Part shown: piece by piece, positions 10,329 to 21,318 of the stretch
How the letters are laid out: each line of letters begins with the position of its first letter
How positions within the stretch are numbered: the stretch's first letter is position 1
Assembly (NCBI GenBank): GCA_029717555.1
Contig: JAMDHS010000024.1
Location: 186,001-250,000, forward strand
Direction of reading: 5' to 3'
Length of the DNA stretch: 64,000 nt
DNA from: Peribolospora baueri
Lineage: Eukaryota; Basidiomycota; Peribolosporomycetes; Peribolosporales; Peribolosporaceae
Position numbers and translations under genes: made by a program
Notes under the pieces: generated by a model
The model's input: only the letters and a program-made list of their open reading frames with translations
Told to the model about the DNA's origin: nothing
The model's database searches: none

Positions 10329-11648
10329 TTAAAGCCCATGCTCGAATGTCTTCGCAAGCGCTACCGCGCTGCTCCCGGCGGGATCGGCGATGTGCTCCCC
10401 AAGGGCGAACTCGATCCCCCTCTCTCGCAGGCAGCGCACGACCAGAGCTCGGTACTCAGGGACGCCCACGAGACTGCCTCCGAAGCAAAGCGCCGCTTTG
10501 CGAGGATTGACGAGCCGTTTCGAAAGAGAAGAAGAGGCGGATGAGGCGGCGGCGACGGCGGTGGGAGGCAAAGAGAGGTCGGCGATCTGACCGGCCAATA
10601 GGTCTGCCGAACCTCTCACGACCTCGTACGCCGCCGCGTCGGGCGGGTCGGAGAAGGCAAGTCGGAAGACTAGCGGGCAGAGGAGGGCCATGCGATGTTT
10701 GCGTTCCAGGGCGAGGTGTTTCGTCGGGCCCGACGGCTTGGAGGACGGGTCGGCGACGGGGACCGAGTCGGATGGATCCGCGGCGTAGACGACGCTGAAG
10801 AGGTCGTAGGGGCTGTTGATCTCGAAGTGCGCGAGGATGGCTTCTGTGAGCTTCGAGGGTGCGCTGGCAGCGCGGTGGTCGTCGTCGAGCACGAGCGCCC
10901 TGTCGGCGTCCAAGAGCACCTTCCTGACCGCCTCCCTGCCGAGCCAGAGCGCTGATCCCTCGTCGCCCAACAACCATCCCCAACCTCCCCTGCGGACAAG
11001 TTCCACCATCTCCGGCGGCATGCTCGCCCCGTCCTTGCCTTCCGCCCTGTCTTCCGCGCTCGCCACCACGGGCACCTCGCGGACGCTCACCAAGCAGCTG
11101 CCCGTGCCGCAGACGATGAGCACGCCTTCTGAGATGTCGGCATGCGTTCGGACGGGCGCACTCAACAGGGCAGTGTCGTTCGTGACTTGCAACCGAGGGC
11201 CAATGGGGATGCCAAGGAGGGGAGAGAGGTACTTGCCGATCGCGATCATGTCCTCCGGTCGGTCTGCGCCAGAGACACCAACTTGGGCAGCGGCGAAGAT
11301 GGGGAAGGGAGGCGGCAGCGGGAAGCTCGATGCGGGCTGTCGGAGGACGAGGAGGCGAGAGAGGAGGGCCTTCGTCTCGTCTTCCGTATCAGCCCCGTTT
11401 CCAGCATGACCGTCCGCGTCCGTACCGTCGCTACCGGCGTGGACGGCCGCGGCAGCGGTTTCGAGAGCGTCCTGAACGGCCTGGGTAACGGAGCGCAAGA
11501 AGTAGGCTGGGCCGACGTCGGTAAAGTTGGAGGCACCTCCGGCGCCGCGGGAGAGGAGGACACCGGAGGAACTTGCGAGCACGCAGGCCGTCTTTGTGCC
11601 GCCGCAATCTATAGCGATGTAGAGACTGGCTCGGGGAGGGGTCGACAT
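10329..11648 (-). CDS. N-acetylglucosamine kinase-like protein (BadF/BadG/NAGK ATPase family)
   Basis: A single uninterrupted frame of 439 residues, notable because nearly all neighbours are split. The N-terminal phosphate-binding loop is IAIDCGGTKTACVLA (about 11-25), with the second phosphate motif region around VLIVCGTGSCLV. GWGWLLGDEGSALWLGREAV is a strong match to eukaryotic GlcNAc kinases (G-D-E-G-S). The C-terminal CFGGSLVGVPEYRALV corresponds to the family adenosine-binding region. The likely reaction is ATP-dependent phosphorylation of N-acetylglucosamine to GlcNAc-6-phosphate in the cytosol, for chitin-derived sugar salvage. A short variable insert (PSKPSGPTK region) sits near the middle. 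It starts 633 bases from ADE13 and is divergent from it. The family is sure; the exact amino sugar is inferred. Confidence 0.88.
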   Translation of the reverse strand: MSTPPRASLYIAIDCGGTKTACVLASSSGVLLSRGAGGASNFTDVGPAYFLRSVTQAVQDALETAAAAVHAGSDGTDADGHAGNGADTEDETKALLSRLLVLRQPASSFPLPPPFPIFAAAQVGVSGADRPEDMIAIGKYLSPLLGIPIGPRLQVTNDTALLSAPVRTHADISEGVLIVCGTGSCLVSVREVPVVASAEDRAEGKDGASMPPEMVELVRRGGWGWLLGDEGSALWLGREAVRKVLLDADRALVLDDDHRAASAPSKLTEAILAHFEINSPYDLFSVVYAADPSDSVPVADPSSKPSGPTKHLALERKHRMALLCPLVFRLAFSDPPDAAAYEVVRGSADLLAGQIADLSLPPTAVAAASSASSSLSKRLVNPRKAALCFGGSLVGVPEYRALVVRCLRERGIEFALGEHIADPAGSSAVALAKTFEHGL

Positions 11649-12281
11649 TCCGATCTAGAGGACGGGGTGGTGCTCGTGCTTGTTCTCGTCGTCGCCCGTA
11701 GTGGTCGTCCGTCCAGGAGTGCTCGGCCTCGCTGCCCGACTAGAGAGAAACGCAGGCTGTGAAGAAGGGAGTACAGAGACGAGGCGAGGTAGGTGTCTAA
11801 GGGGAAAGAAAACGACGTCTGGTCTGGTCCACACATATATGTGTATGTACAAGCCCGAAGATACAGGCGAGAAGAAATGGTGATCTCTCGTGACCAGCTG
11901 ATCGGATCGATGCGACAGTCGGCGGCGCCTTATCGAGTCCCATGACCCCTCCGGCATAGCCATCGTCGTCCCGTCCGACTGCGACTCTGTTCTATAGTCA
12001 CGTGGAATCCCTTTCTAACCACCAGCTCCTACAGTGATCCCCAACACTGCGCCGAGACGCAAGCCGTGCAGTCCACGCCGTACATAGTTCCGAAGTTCGA
12101 TGCTGATCTCTCCTGCTGCTGTCGAGAACTGATATACATACTCGCCCGGCAGTCGCCTCGGATAATGACGGCTTTGGACGGAGATAAGACGAAGAAGCGG
12201 TCCGCCGCAGTTAAAATTGAGAGGGTGGGTTGTCCGACCTTCTTCGTCCTCCCCATACTCACAGATACACCGGCCGACAAG
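11649..12281. promoter_or_regulatory. Divergent promoter region, GlcNAc kinase / ADE13
   Basis: 633 bases between two start codons on opposite strands. An in-frame upstream ATG at 12165 could add 39 residues to Ade13, but the extension lacks family similarity, so the start at 12282 is preferred. No clear TATA box seen. Confidence 0.55.
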
Positions 12282-14782
12282 ATGGATTCCTGGCAGTCGC
12301 CTCTCTCTAGGTGAGTTATGGTAAACATGCAGAATGACGAGGACAGAGAGATCGGAAGGCGGGGGAGGGATCGTTTGAGAACAGAAAAAGAACGGCTCCC
12401 TCGGCCGGCTGACTTGCGCTGCCTTCGCCGTATCTCACCCGCCTACCAGCCGCTATGCGAGCAAGGAGATGAGCTCGCTCTTCTCCAATGCTGTGAGTCT
12501 CATCGAACATTTAGGGCCCTTCATCGGATGAACGTCCATCCCTTGACTTTCCTTGCGGTCTTTCTCTCACCCATTTCCGCTCTACGCCTCCCCTCGTGTT
12601 CTTCCCATGCTGCGCAGACCCGCTTCTCCACCTGGCGTCAACTCTGGCTCAACCTCGCCATCGCGGAGAAAGAGCTTGGTCTTGACATCCCCGATGAAGC
12701 TATTGAGCAGATGAGGACTAATCTGGTGAGTAGGCTGGCTCGGTGCGGCTAAGTTCGCGCCTTCGCTCGTCTCCCTTCCATGGTGCCGCGGCGACATGGC
12801 CATGAGGGCACAAGTCAAGGCGCTTGTGCGTTGTGAGACGACCGTCAATTTGTTTTCTCATGCAAGTCCTCGCCTTCTCGTGCTGGAACCCGTCGGCTTT
12901 TTCCATTCACCGAATGCAGACCCTCGACGAAAAGCAGATGGCCATGGCGGCGGAGGAGGAGAAGAAGCGACGACACGACGTCATGGCGCATGTCCACGTC
13001 TTTGGACAGATCGCCCCCAAGGCCGCTGGCATTATTCAGTGGGTTGGGATACGAGGAAATCTTGCAGTCCATCCACTCCCCGGAATTTATCTCACCGGGT
13101 GCCCACCCCACCGCCTCTGCCTTTATCCCCCCTCCCCACCCCCACCCCCGCGCCGAGCAGCCTTGGCGCGACCTCCTGCTTCGTAACAGACAACGCAGAT
13201 CTTATCTTCCTCCGCCGAGGACTTGACCTGCTCCTTCCCAAGCTCGCCATCGTCATTGCGCGTTTCACCGCCTTCGCCGAAAAGTATAAGGATCTCCCGA
13301 CGCTCGGTTTCACTCACTTCCAACCTGCCCAGCTCACCACGGTCGGGAAGAGAACAACGCTGTGGATTCAGGTGAGGGGAAAATGCTTGTCTAGGGCCTC
13401 GACTCTAATCAAACCGTCTCTGAAATGTCCCATTGTGCCGTCGATCTGATCCTTGCTATTCGGCCTTTGATCTCGCCGCAGGACCTCCTCTGGGATCTGC
13501 GCAACATGACGAGGGCCCGTGACGACCTCGGCTTCCGTGGTGTAAAGGGCACGACGGGTACGCAGGCCAGCTTCTTGGCTCTCTTTGACGGCGATCACGA
13601 TAAGGTGAGTCTGGTAAATTCGAACTCACCACTCGTCGCCATCGAGGCACAGTACTGTCTGTCTTCGTGACTTGCTTTTGAGTTGGGGCATCGTTCCTGA
13701 TCGCCTTCCTGATCGCGTCTTTTACAAGGTCGAGCAATTGGACGAGCGCGTCACCGAGCTCTCCGGTTTCCCCTACGCCTATCCAGTCACGGGACAGACG
13801 TACAGCCGCAAGATCGACGTGGACGTGATCAACTCCCTGACTTCGATGGCCTCCTCTGCGCACAAGCTTGCGACGGACATCCGGCTCCTCTGCAACCTCA
13901 AAGAGGTCGAGGAACCGTTCGAAAAGGACCAGATTGGCTCGTCCGCCATGGCTTACAAGCGAAACCCTATGAGAAGTGAGAGGGTCTGCGGCTTGGCGAG
14001 GCATTTGATGGGATTGGGTGGACACGCGGGCATGACCCAGGCCGTCCAGTGGTTCGAGAGGACTTTGGATGACAGGTGAGTCACGCAGTTTGCTGGGAAG
14101 CACGTACATACGTTCTCCGTGTTTTTGGACAAGCTCCCGCTATTAGGTTATTGGGTCACGCCGGGTTGTGTCATTTCACCCTCTCATCCTCCTTCTTGTT
14201 CTTCTATTGCCCTCCCAGCGCCAACCGCCGTGTCCTTATTCCCGAAGCCTTCTTGACGGCAGACATTATCCTCTCTGTCCTCCAAAACATCTCCGAAGGA
14301 CTCGTCGTCTACCCCGCCATCATCGCCCGAAGGATCGGAGAGGAGCTGCCGTTCATGGCCACCGAGAACGTCATCATGGCCATGGTTCGCGCTGGCGGGG
14401 ACAGGCAGGTTTGTCATGAGAAGATCAGGGTGCTGAGTCATCAGGCTGCTCGGTGAGTGTTGGCAGGGCGGGATGGCGAACGATTGAGCTCCATGACCCA
14501 TCTGACCGTCCTTCCTTTCCCATTTACCTTCGTTCTCCCCGTTTATCCCTTCACAGCGTGGTAAAAGAGGAGGGCGGCTCGAACGACCTGATCGCGCGAA
14601 TCCGCGCTGACCCCTACTTCACCCCCATCCACTCCCGCCTCGACGCCCTGCTCGAGCCATCCACCTTTATCGGCAGAGCTCCGCAACAGGTGGACTCGTT
14701 CGTCCAGAAGTGGGTCAGGCCTGCGTTGGAGCCTTGGAAGGCGCAGGTAGAGAGGGCTGCGAAGGTCGAGTTGAACGTGTGA
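12282..14782 (+). CDS. ADE13: Adenylosuccinate lyase
   Basis: Nine exons: 12282-12310, 12450-12492, 12618-12725, 12920-13038, 13161-13371, 13482-13604, 13729-14075, 14219-14452 and 14557-14782. They encode 479 residues, the usual size. The enzyme releases fumarate from SAICAR and from adenylosuccinate in cytosolic purine synthesis. Visible landmarks are the start [48 protein letters not shown] with a conserved catalytic-site His, [18 protein letters not shown], and [17 protein letters not shown]. The fumarase/lyase signature [15 protein letters not shown] lies near residues 280-295. The first exon has 29 bases. The join CA|C rebuilds the His of GIIHLGATS, which fixes the fourth intron. Confidence 0.96.
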
Positions 14783-15631
14783 GCTTGGTTTTGGCTGTAG
14801 CGGACGATGATGCGTAGGCGGTTTGTACAGGTGGCTCGGTTGAGCTCGAACTACTATGCCAAGACCGCTCGTCTTCTTGGCTTGTCGGAGGAAAAGGCTG
14901 AGGCGCTCCGGCGAAGCGGCTCAGAGGGATGATACATAGACGCCGCCTCAATGAACGAATGTAGATCTGATTAGACAAACCATGCTCTCAGATGGTGCCC
15001 GTCGTTGACCTATCGCTGCACGGAGCCGAACATTTCGGTTTCCGTGCGCGGTGCGCTGTCGACGCTCCCAGGCAACTGTGCGCAGCTGTGCGTGGGGGTA
15101 TACGGAAGACCCGTCACGTTCATCTACCATGACCTCCAGTAGCCGGAACCATCCGCCAGGAGGAACGAAAGCGTCCAGGCGCTTCTGCCGCAGCCGCGAA
15201 TGTCGACGACGCTCGTCAATCAAACCACCACCGCGCAATTCTTTCCCACTACCACACCGAGACAAACGGACAAAGCTTGGTGAGTACGGTCGACATCGAC
15301 GGAGAAGTGAGGGAAAGGCAGGAGAGATGGAAGCGCTCGATTTCTCCCTCCTTTGCGCGGTCGAGCTAGCGGACTCCGGAAGGTCCCTTTGGAGAACTAC
15401 TCTGTTGTCCATGCTCTCAGATTTACCCCTTCCTTATCTCTTTCTTTTTTCCCTCCCAATTCTTGCGTTGGTTCCTGTTCTCGACCCTTTGCGGATACCT
15501 ACCCAACATGACCCGGCTTGACGTCGGTATCGTTCCTTCTGGTCGGTCCGCTCTCGCTGTGCACGCTTGCTGGCCGGCCTCGCCTCTCCCTTCTTTGTTA
15601 CAATTTGTCTCATAATAGTGACACAACAGAC
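14783..15631. other. Intergenic region between ADE13 and RIB4
   Basis: 849 bases. It holds the ADE13 3' end, the RIB4 promoter and a short upstream open frame listed separately. No RNA gene recognised. Confidence 0.5.
15508..15615 (+). other. Upstream open reading frame in the likely RIB4 leader
   Basis: ATG at 15508 opens 35 codons (MTRLDVGIVP...LLQFVS) and stops with TAA at 15613-15615, only 16 bases before the RIB4 start. If the mRNA begins upstream of 15508, ribosomes would meet this frame first. It may instead lie upstream of the transcript start. Confidence 0.4.
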
Positions 15632-16548
<917 letters not shown>

Positions 16549-17121
16549 AAAGGAAAAGGAAAGCGTCAGTCCGATCACAACGGGTATCGCGGTGCGCCTT
16601 AGCCGGAATCGCGTGGCACGAGTAGAGTCAGAGGCGGCCATGTCGCGGGTGCGGATGTTCAAGTAGCGAAGCCAAATGTAGTGGAGCCGTCTCATACCCG
16701 AGCGGGATGGTTTGAAAAATAACGCCATTTTCTTGTCCACGCCAGCCAAGCTGGACAAAGCTCGTGACGACGCCGGCATGACGGCGACGTCGGCCGGAAC
16801 ACTTTAGCAGTTAACTTGACTTGGACCGAGCCATTGTCCATTTTTATTAACTGAAAGGTTCAACCACGAGACAGGGAAAGACAGACGAAGGAGAACGGAA
16901 GCGGAGGAAAGAAGGGACTGCCGCCGCGCTTCTTCCGATCACGAGACTGCCGGTGGAGACGGCAAATAAAAAGAGAGACTTGACCCGTCCCTCCTCTTTC
17001 TCTTCGAACATGGTCCTATTTCCGCTAAAAAAACCCCGAGGTGGGGCGAGAGGTTTGAACACGGGACCGACGATCGACGACCAACGGACGACGGACGACG
17101 GGGGGTTGAGCGAGCGAGGGA
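16549..17121. other. Convergent intergenic region, RIB4 / AIF2-like
   Basis: 573 bases with both 3' ends. A 109-codon minus-strand frame (16450-16779) overlaps the RIB4 end; see rejected items. Nothing else recognised. Confidence 0.5.
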
Positions 17122-20100
17122 TCAGCGGTACATGTCACTCGTCTCGGCGTTTGCCATGAACCTCCAAACGGCCTCGACGCCCAGATCCTCCGGGTCGTCC
17201 TTGAGGCTGATCTCGGGCTCGGCGCCGGGGGAAGGCGGCGCGCCTTGATAGAGCATTTTGCCCTGAAAGGGGATAGATAAGATTGGGGGGGGGGGGGGGC
17301 GGAGAGAGCGAAGGCCGATGAAGAAAGGAGGAGGGGAGGGAAGGAAAAAGGGATGATGAGCGGGGAAGAGCAAGAGGAGACGAAAGCAAAGTCGGTCGGC
17401 CGGCCGGCTCACCAATCCCAGGGAGAGCTTGATCATCGGCGGAGCGGGCCTGAATTCGGCCATCTCCCACTCGTCCTCCTCCTCTTCTTCTTCTTCTTCT
17501 TCGTCTCCACTACCTTCAGCTCCCTCGCGTCCGCGCTCGGCCGAGTCCGCGCGTCCGACCTTGGAATGGCTATTTTCTTCCCCATTCGTCGAATCGGCGT
17601 GCCACTTGCCAGACTTGAGCTTCCTCCTCACCTCTTCCCACTCCCGTCTCTCCCTCCTCTTCACCTCGGCCCTCTCCTCCCTGTCTATGCTCCTCAACAC
17701 GTTCTTCGCCGCCACGTCCGCCATCCCCCAAGCCTGGTAGCCGGCCTTGATGGCGCCGAACGCGTCGACGCAATCGCCGATCGCGTACACGTTCGGCCAT
17801 CGTTCCGTCAGCGTCAGCCCTTCGTCGTCGTCGGCGTCGTCGCCCTTGTCCGCCGCTCCATGCTCCTCCCCGGCCCGATGACGATGCGCCCTCTTCCTCT
17901 CCAACTCCTTCCTCTTGCTCTCTTCGATCGCACACGCACACGCACACGTGCCTCCGTTCGGAGCCGCCTCGCAAAACGGCAAGGCCTTGGGAAGTTCGGT
18001 GAGAGAGGAAGGAAAGGAAGAGCGGATGACTTGGAGGGTGGACGAGACGCGGACGAGCTTTGTGAGAGGGTCGATGGAGGAAGGGGAGAGGCTGGCGAGC
18101 ACCGACGAGCACGGCTTTTGGCCCGTGCACAGCAGCTGTTCGAGTAAGAGGATAGGAGGATGGTGAGGCGACGACGAAGGAAAGGACAGACAGAGGTCGG
18201 AATGAAGCACAGGCGAAACTCACCAGCAGGTCAGCCTCAAATTCCTTCCCGCCCGTCGTCCGTACCCGCTTCCTCTTCCCGCCGTCTCCAAATCCGCTAG
18301 GCCCATCTTTCTCCCACTCCCTACTCAAACAGATCCGTTCGCCGAGCACGACTTCAACGCCCAGTTCCCGAAGGCGGGAGAGGACGATGTCATGTATGCG
18401 AGGGTCGAAGGAAGGGAGGAGTTGCTTGCGCGAGTGGATCAGTGTGACGCGCTTGGAAGGGCCGTGATGCGAGGCTATGTCGGTTGCGAATTCTGAGAAA
18501 CGGGAAGAAGAAAAAGGCGCCGGGCGCGGGGGGGGGAGGACAAGTGGGCTCGTGTTAGGGATGCGTCTCAGCAAAGGGCAGCCTGGATCGATCAGACATG
18601 AAGAGCGCGGACTCACCGACGCCCAAAGCGCCTCCACCGACGATGACGACATCTCCAGCCTCGTTAACCTTTCTCTGACACTCTTTCATCCATTCCATGC
18701 CTGCCTTCTTCGTCCTCGCCTCCGTCCGGAGCGGGTCGGGGAGGTGTGAGCCGAGGGCGTAGATGAGGTGGGTGTACGGTATGCGGACGGAATCGGAATC
18801 GGATTCGGATTCGGAGGACGGCGAGGCGGGCTGGACGACGACGTGGGTAGGCGTGATGTGCTTGGCAGTCGCGTGGAGGACGAGGTGCGGGTGAGCATCC
18901 TCGAAGCCCTCGGCCACCTTTTCCGCGCCTCCATCGTTCTCTTCCACCGCGTCTTGCAGATCCCCACCAGACCCTGACTCGACTTGGACCTCGACGTCAG
19001 CCAAAGAAGAAAACGACGACGAAGAAGAAGATCTTGGCCGACCTTGTTCGTCGGCACCGATCTCCGCTCTCGCCTCGGTCTCTTTGCGCGCCTCTCCGAG
19101 CTGCTTGACCTCCATGAGAGGCCGCCGCTCTCCTCGATTCTCATCGCCGGAAGGTAAAAGCGCATTTGGCGCGACTGCGGGCCGGGCGCCGCGGGACAAG
19201 GCGAGCCTCGTCTTCTTCGAGGCGACGAAGGGGGGGTTATCAGAGGACGTGGACGGCTCGGAGGAAGCATCAGAGGAGGAGGAAGAGGGAGAGGAGGAGG
19301 AAGAAGACGAAGGCGAGGATGCAGAGACGGGAGCGGAGATATCGGACGTGGATCGAAGGGAAGGCGAGGAAGCGGAGCCGGAGCCGGAGAGAAGAGAAGG
19401 GCCATGGCCATCGACGACTTGCTGTATGCTCGCGCTGCCCGAGTACGTGACATGCTGTTGTGGCTCTCCTTGGGCTTGGACTTGGCCTTGGCGCGCCGAG
19501 GCTCGCCTCTTGGACCTCTGCCTCTGGAGACGGCCAAAGAAGCTGGCCTTGCCGTCGTCGGCGCCCTTGCGCGTCATTCTCGGCGTGACCTCGCCGGGGG
19601 CTAAACGTTCGAACGAGTGCTTGATGGACAGAGTGTGTGGGTGCGCTGCGGAGAAAGGGGGCGGGGAAGGGGTGCGGGAGACGGGTCGAGAAGGGGCTTT
19701 GCCGAAGAGGTCTGTATAGGGGATGAAAGCCTTGTGCTCGTGTCCGGGCACGACGCCGAAGCGGGGGAAGACGTAGAGGTCTATCCGGCGGGGGGCGGAA
19801 GCGATGAGCGTCGGGGCGAGGAAGCATACACGAAAAGAGGATACGCACGATTCATGTGGCTATTCCGTTCGACAAGGATGACGCGATGCGAGGGTGGAAG
19901 ACGCTGGGCGAGGACGGTGGCTGCGTGGGTGCCTGATGAGCGCGAGGCGAAGAGAGGCGAGGCGAGGCGAAGAAAGGGATGCAATGGAGAAAGAGAGCGC
20001 GGAAAGTAAGACGACCTATCGCTCCATCAAAGCGTGCGTCCGAGGCGCATGATGCTCGGGAACGGCGAAGGGGGTAAAACGGGGGAAAGAGAAGAAAAAG

Positions 20101-20215
20101 CGAACTGACCGCCATAGCTGCCACCTAAGATGACGACATTCTTCGTCCCCTCGCCAAGCGCCTTGAACGAGGACGGGGACGGGGCAGGCCCGAGGGCGGC
20201 GGCGGACGTAGGCAT
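17122..20215 (-). CDS. AIF2/AMID-type FAD-dependent NAD(P)H oxidoreductase with large low-complexity insertions
   Basis: Six exons, 20215-20110, 19932-19849, 19780-18617, 18492-18224, 18135-17413 and 17262-17122, give 828 residues, about twice the roughly 370-400 usual for this family. The FAD-binding start KNVVILGGSYGGTHAATVLA and the fungal AIF2 hallmark HRVILVERNSHMNHLYVFPRF both cross introns. GVVPGHEHKAFIPYTDLF follows. Next come about 300 Ser/Ala/Glu-rich residues inside exon 3, then normal sequence resumes at HLVLHATAKHITPTHVVV and YTHLIYALGSHLPDPL. The NAD(P) motif is VVIVGGGALGVEFATDIA, and the second flavin motif is VYAIGDCVDAFGAIKAGYQAW. A further acidic run of nine Glu lies near the C-terminus. 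Frame is kept throughout, so the insert is probably translated, though cryptic introns inside exon 3 cannot be excluded. Confidence 0.85.
17285..17299. repeat. G15 homopolymer in an intron
   Basis: Fifteen G on the plus strand (C-run on the sense strand) inside the last intron (17263-17412) of the AIF2-like gene. Confidence 0.8.
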
Positions 20216-21318
20216 GGGCGAGGGAGGTGGAGGATGAGAGGAAGGCGAGAGAGGAAAGGGTGGGCGCGACGAAGAAGGGCGGGAAGAAGGTTGTGAGGGA
20301 GGGAGGGAGGGAAAGAGGAAGGGAAAGAAGAGACGCGCGCGGTGGACGGTGGCGCGAGAAGACGGAGGAGAGGGCGTTTGGGCGAGCGACGGCGGGTGTC
20401 TCGGGTGATCGGAGGGAGGAGAAGGTGGGACTGTGTGGTGGTGGTGAGCAGAGGAGGGAAGAGCGAACGCGAAGATCGGCGAGTAGTTGGGCTTGCCGGC
20501 GGGAGTGGTAGTGGTAGTAGGAATGGGTCGGGAGAAGGGAGAGGGAGATTTGATTGATCGCTAATCAGATGTGGGTCAAATCCAAATCCTTCCTTCTTCC
20601 CCGACCGGGACCGGTGCGGTGCGCGATTTGCAGCCGATACAAACACCACGGCACGACACGGCGCGGATCGCCCTGCCCGGCCCGGCACACGCCTCCGTCA
20701 CAAGGCCAAATAGCAGACCGACCAGAGAGAGGCACGCCGCAGCGAAGAGCGAGCACGCTCCAACCCACCCGACCGACCGACCCGACGGGACGCGACGCAC
20801 GCGGGCGGGACATCCAAAAGCGAGAGCGAGAGCGAGGTGTGAGGGAAGAAAAGGAGAAGGAGAAAGAGAAAGAGGAGGCGCTCCAAATCCGTCCGTCCGT
20901 CCAGTCGTACGTTCCGCGTGTGGTCTGTCGCCGTCGCGTTCTCGGAAGGACGGCCCTCTTTCCTTCTCACCAAGCTCACGATCGAAAAGGAGAAAAGAAA
21001 AAGAGAAAAGGAGAAAGCCCTCCCAGTCCCAGTGCTCCGCCGGCTAAAGAAAGAAAAAAAAAAAAAAAGGAAAGGACAAGAACACAGCACAGAAGAGAGA
21101 GGACGGTCTTCTCTTGTTCGACTGCTCAGAATAAAATACAGGGCCGAAGCGAGTTGAGGCGAGGCGAGTGCGAAGCTTCGAGGCCAAGAGAGAGGCGAGG
21201 CGAGTGCGAGGAAGGAGTGGATCGGAGGAGGGGGACGGGCAAAGACGGTAGGCAGGCAGGCGCACGCGTGGGCGAGGGCGGGCGATCAGATAAGATAGCC
21301 CCGGCGATCGCGTCGCCA
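20216..21318. other. Intergenic region upstream of the AIF2-like gene
   Basis: About 1.1 kb between two minus-strand genes, mostly purine-rich on the plus strand, with an A-run at 21055-21068. A 385-codon plus-strand frame across it is Arg/Lys/Glu-rich low complexity and I do not call it a gene. Confidence 0.5.

Noticed and set aside
12165-12281. In-frame upstream ATG adding 39 residues to ADE13
   Set aside because: The extension lacks similarity to other adenylosuccinate lyases, while [12 protein letters not shown] is the normal start. It might still be used as an alternative N-terminus.
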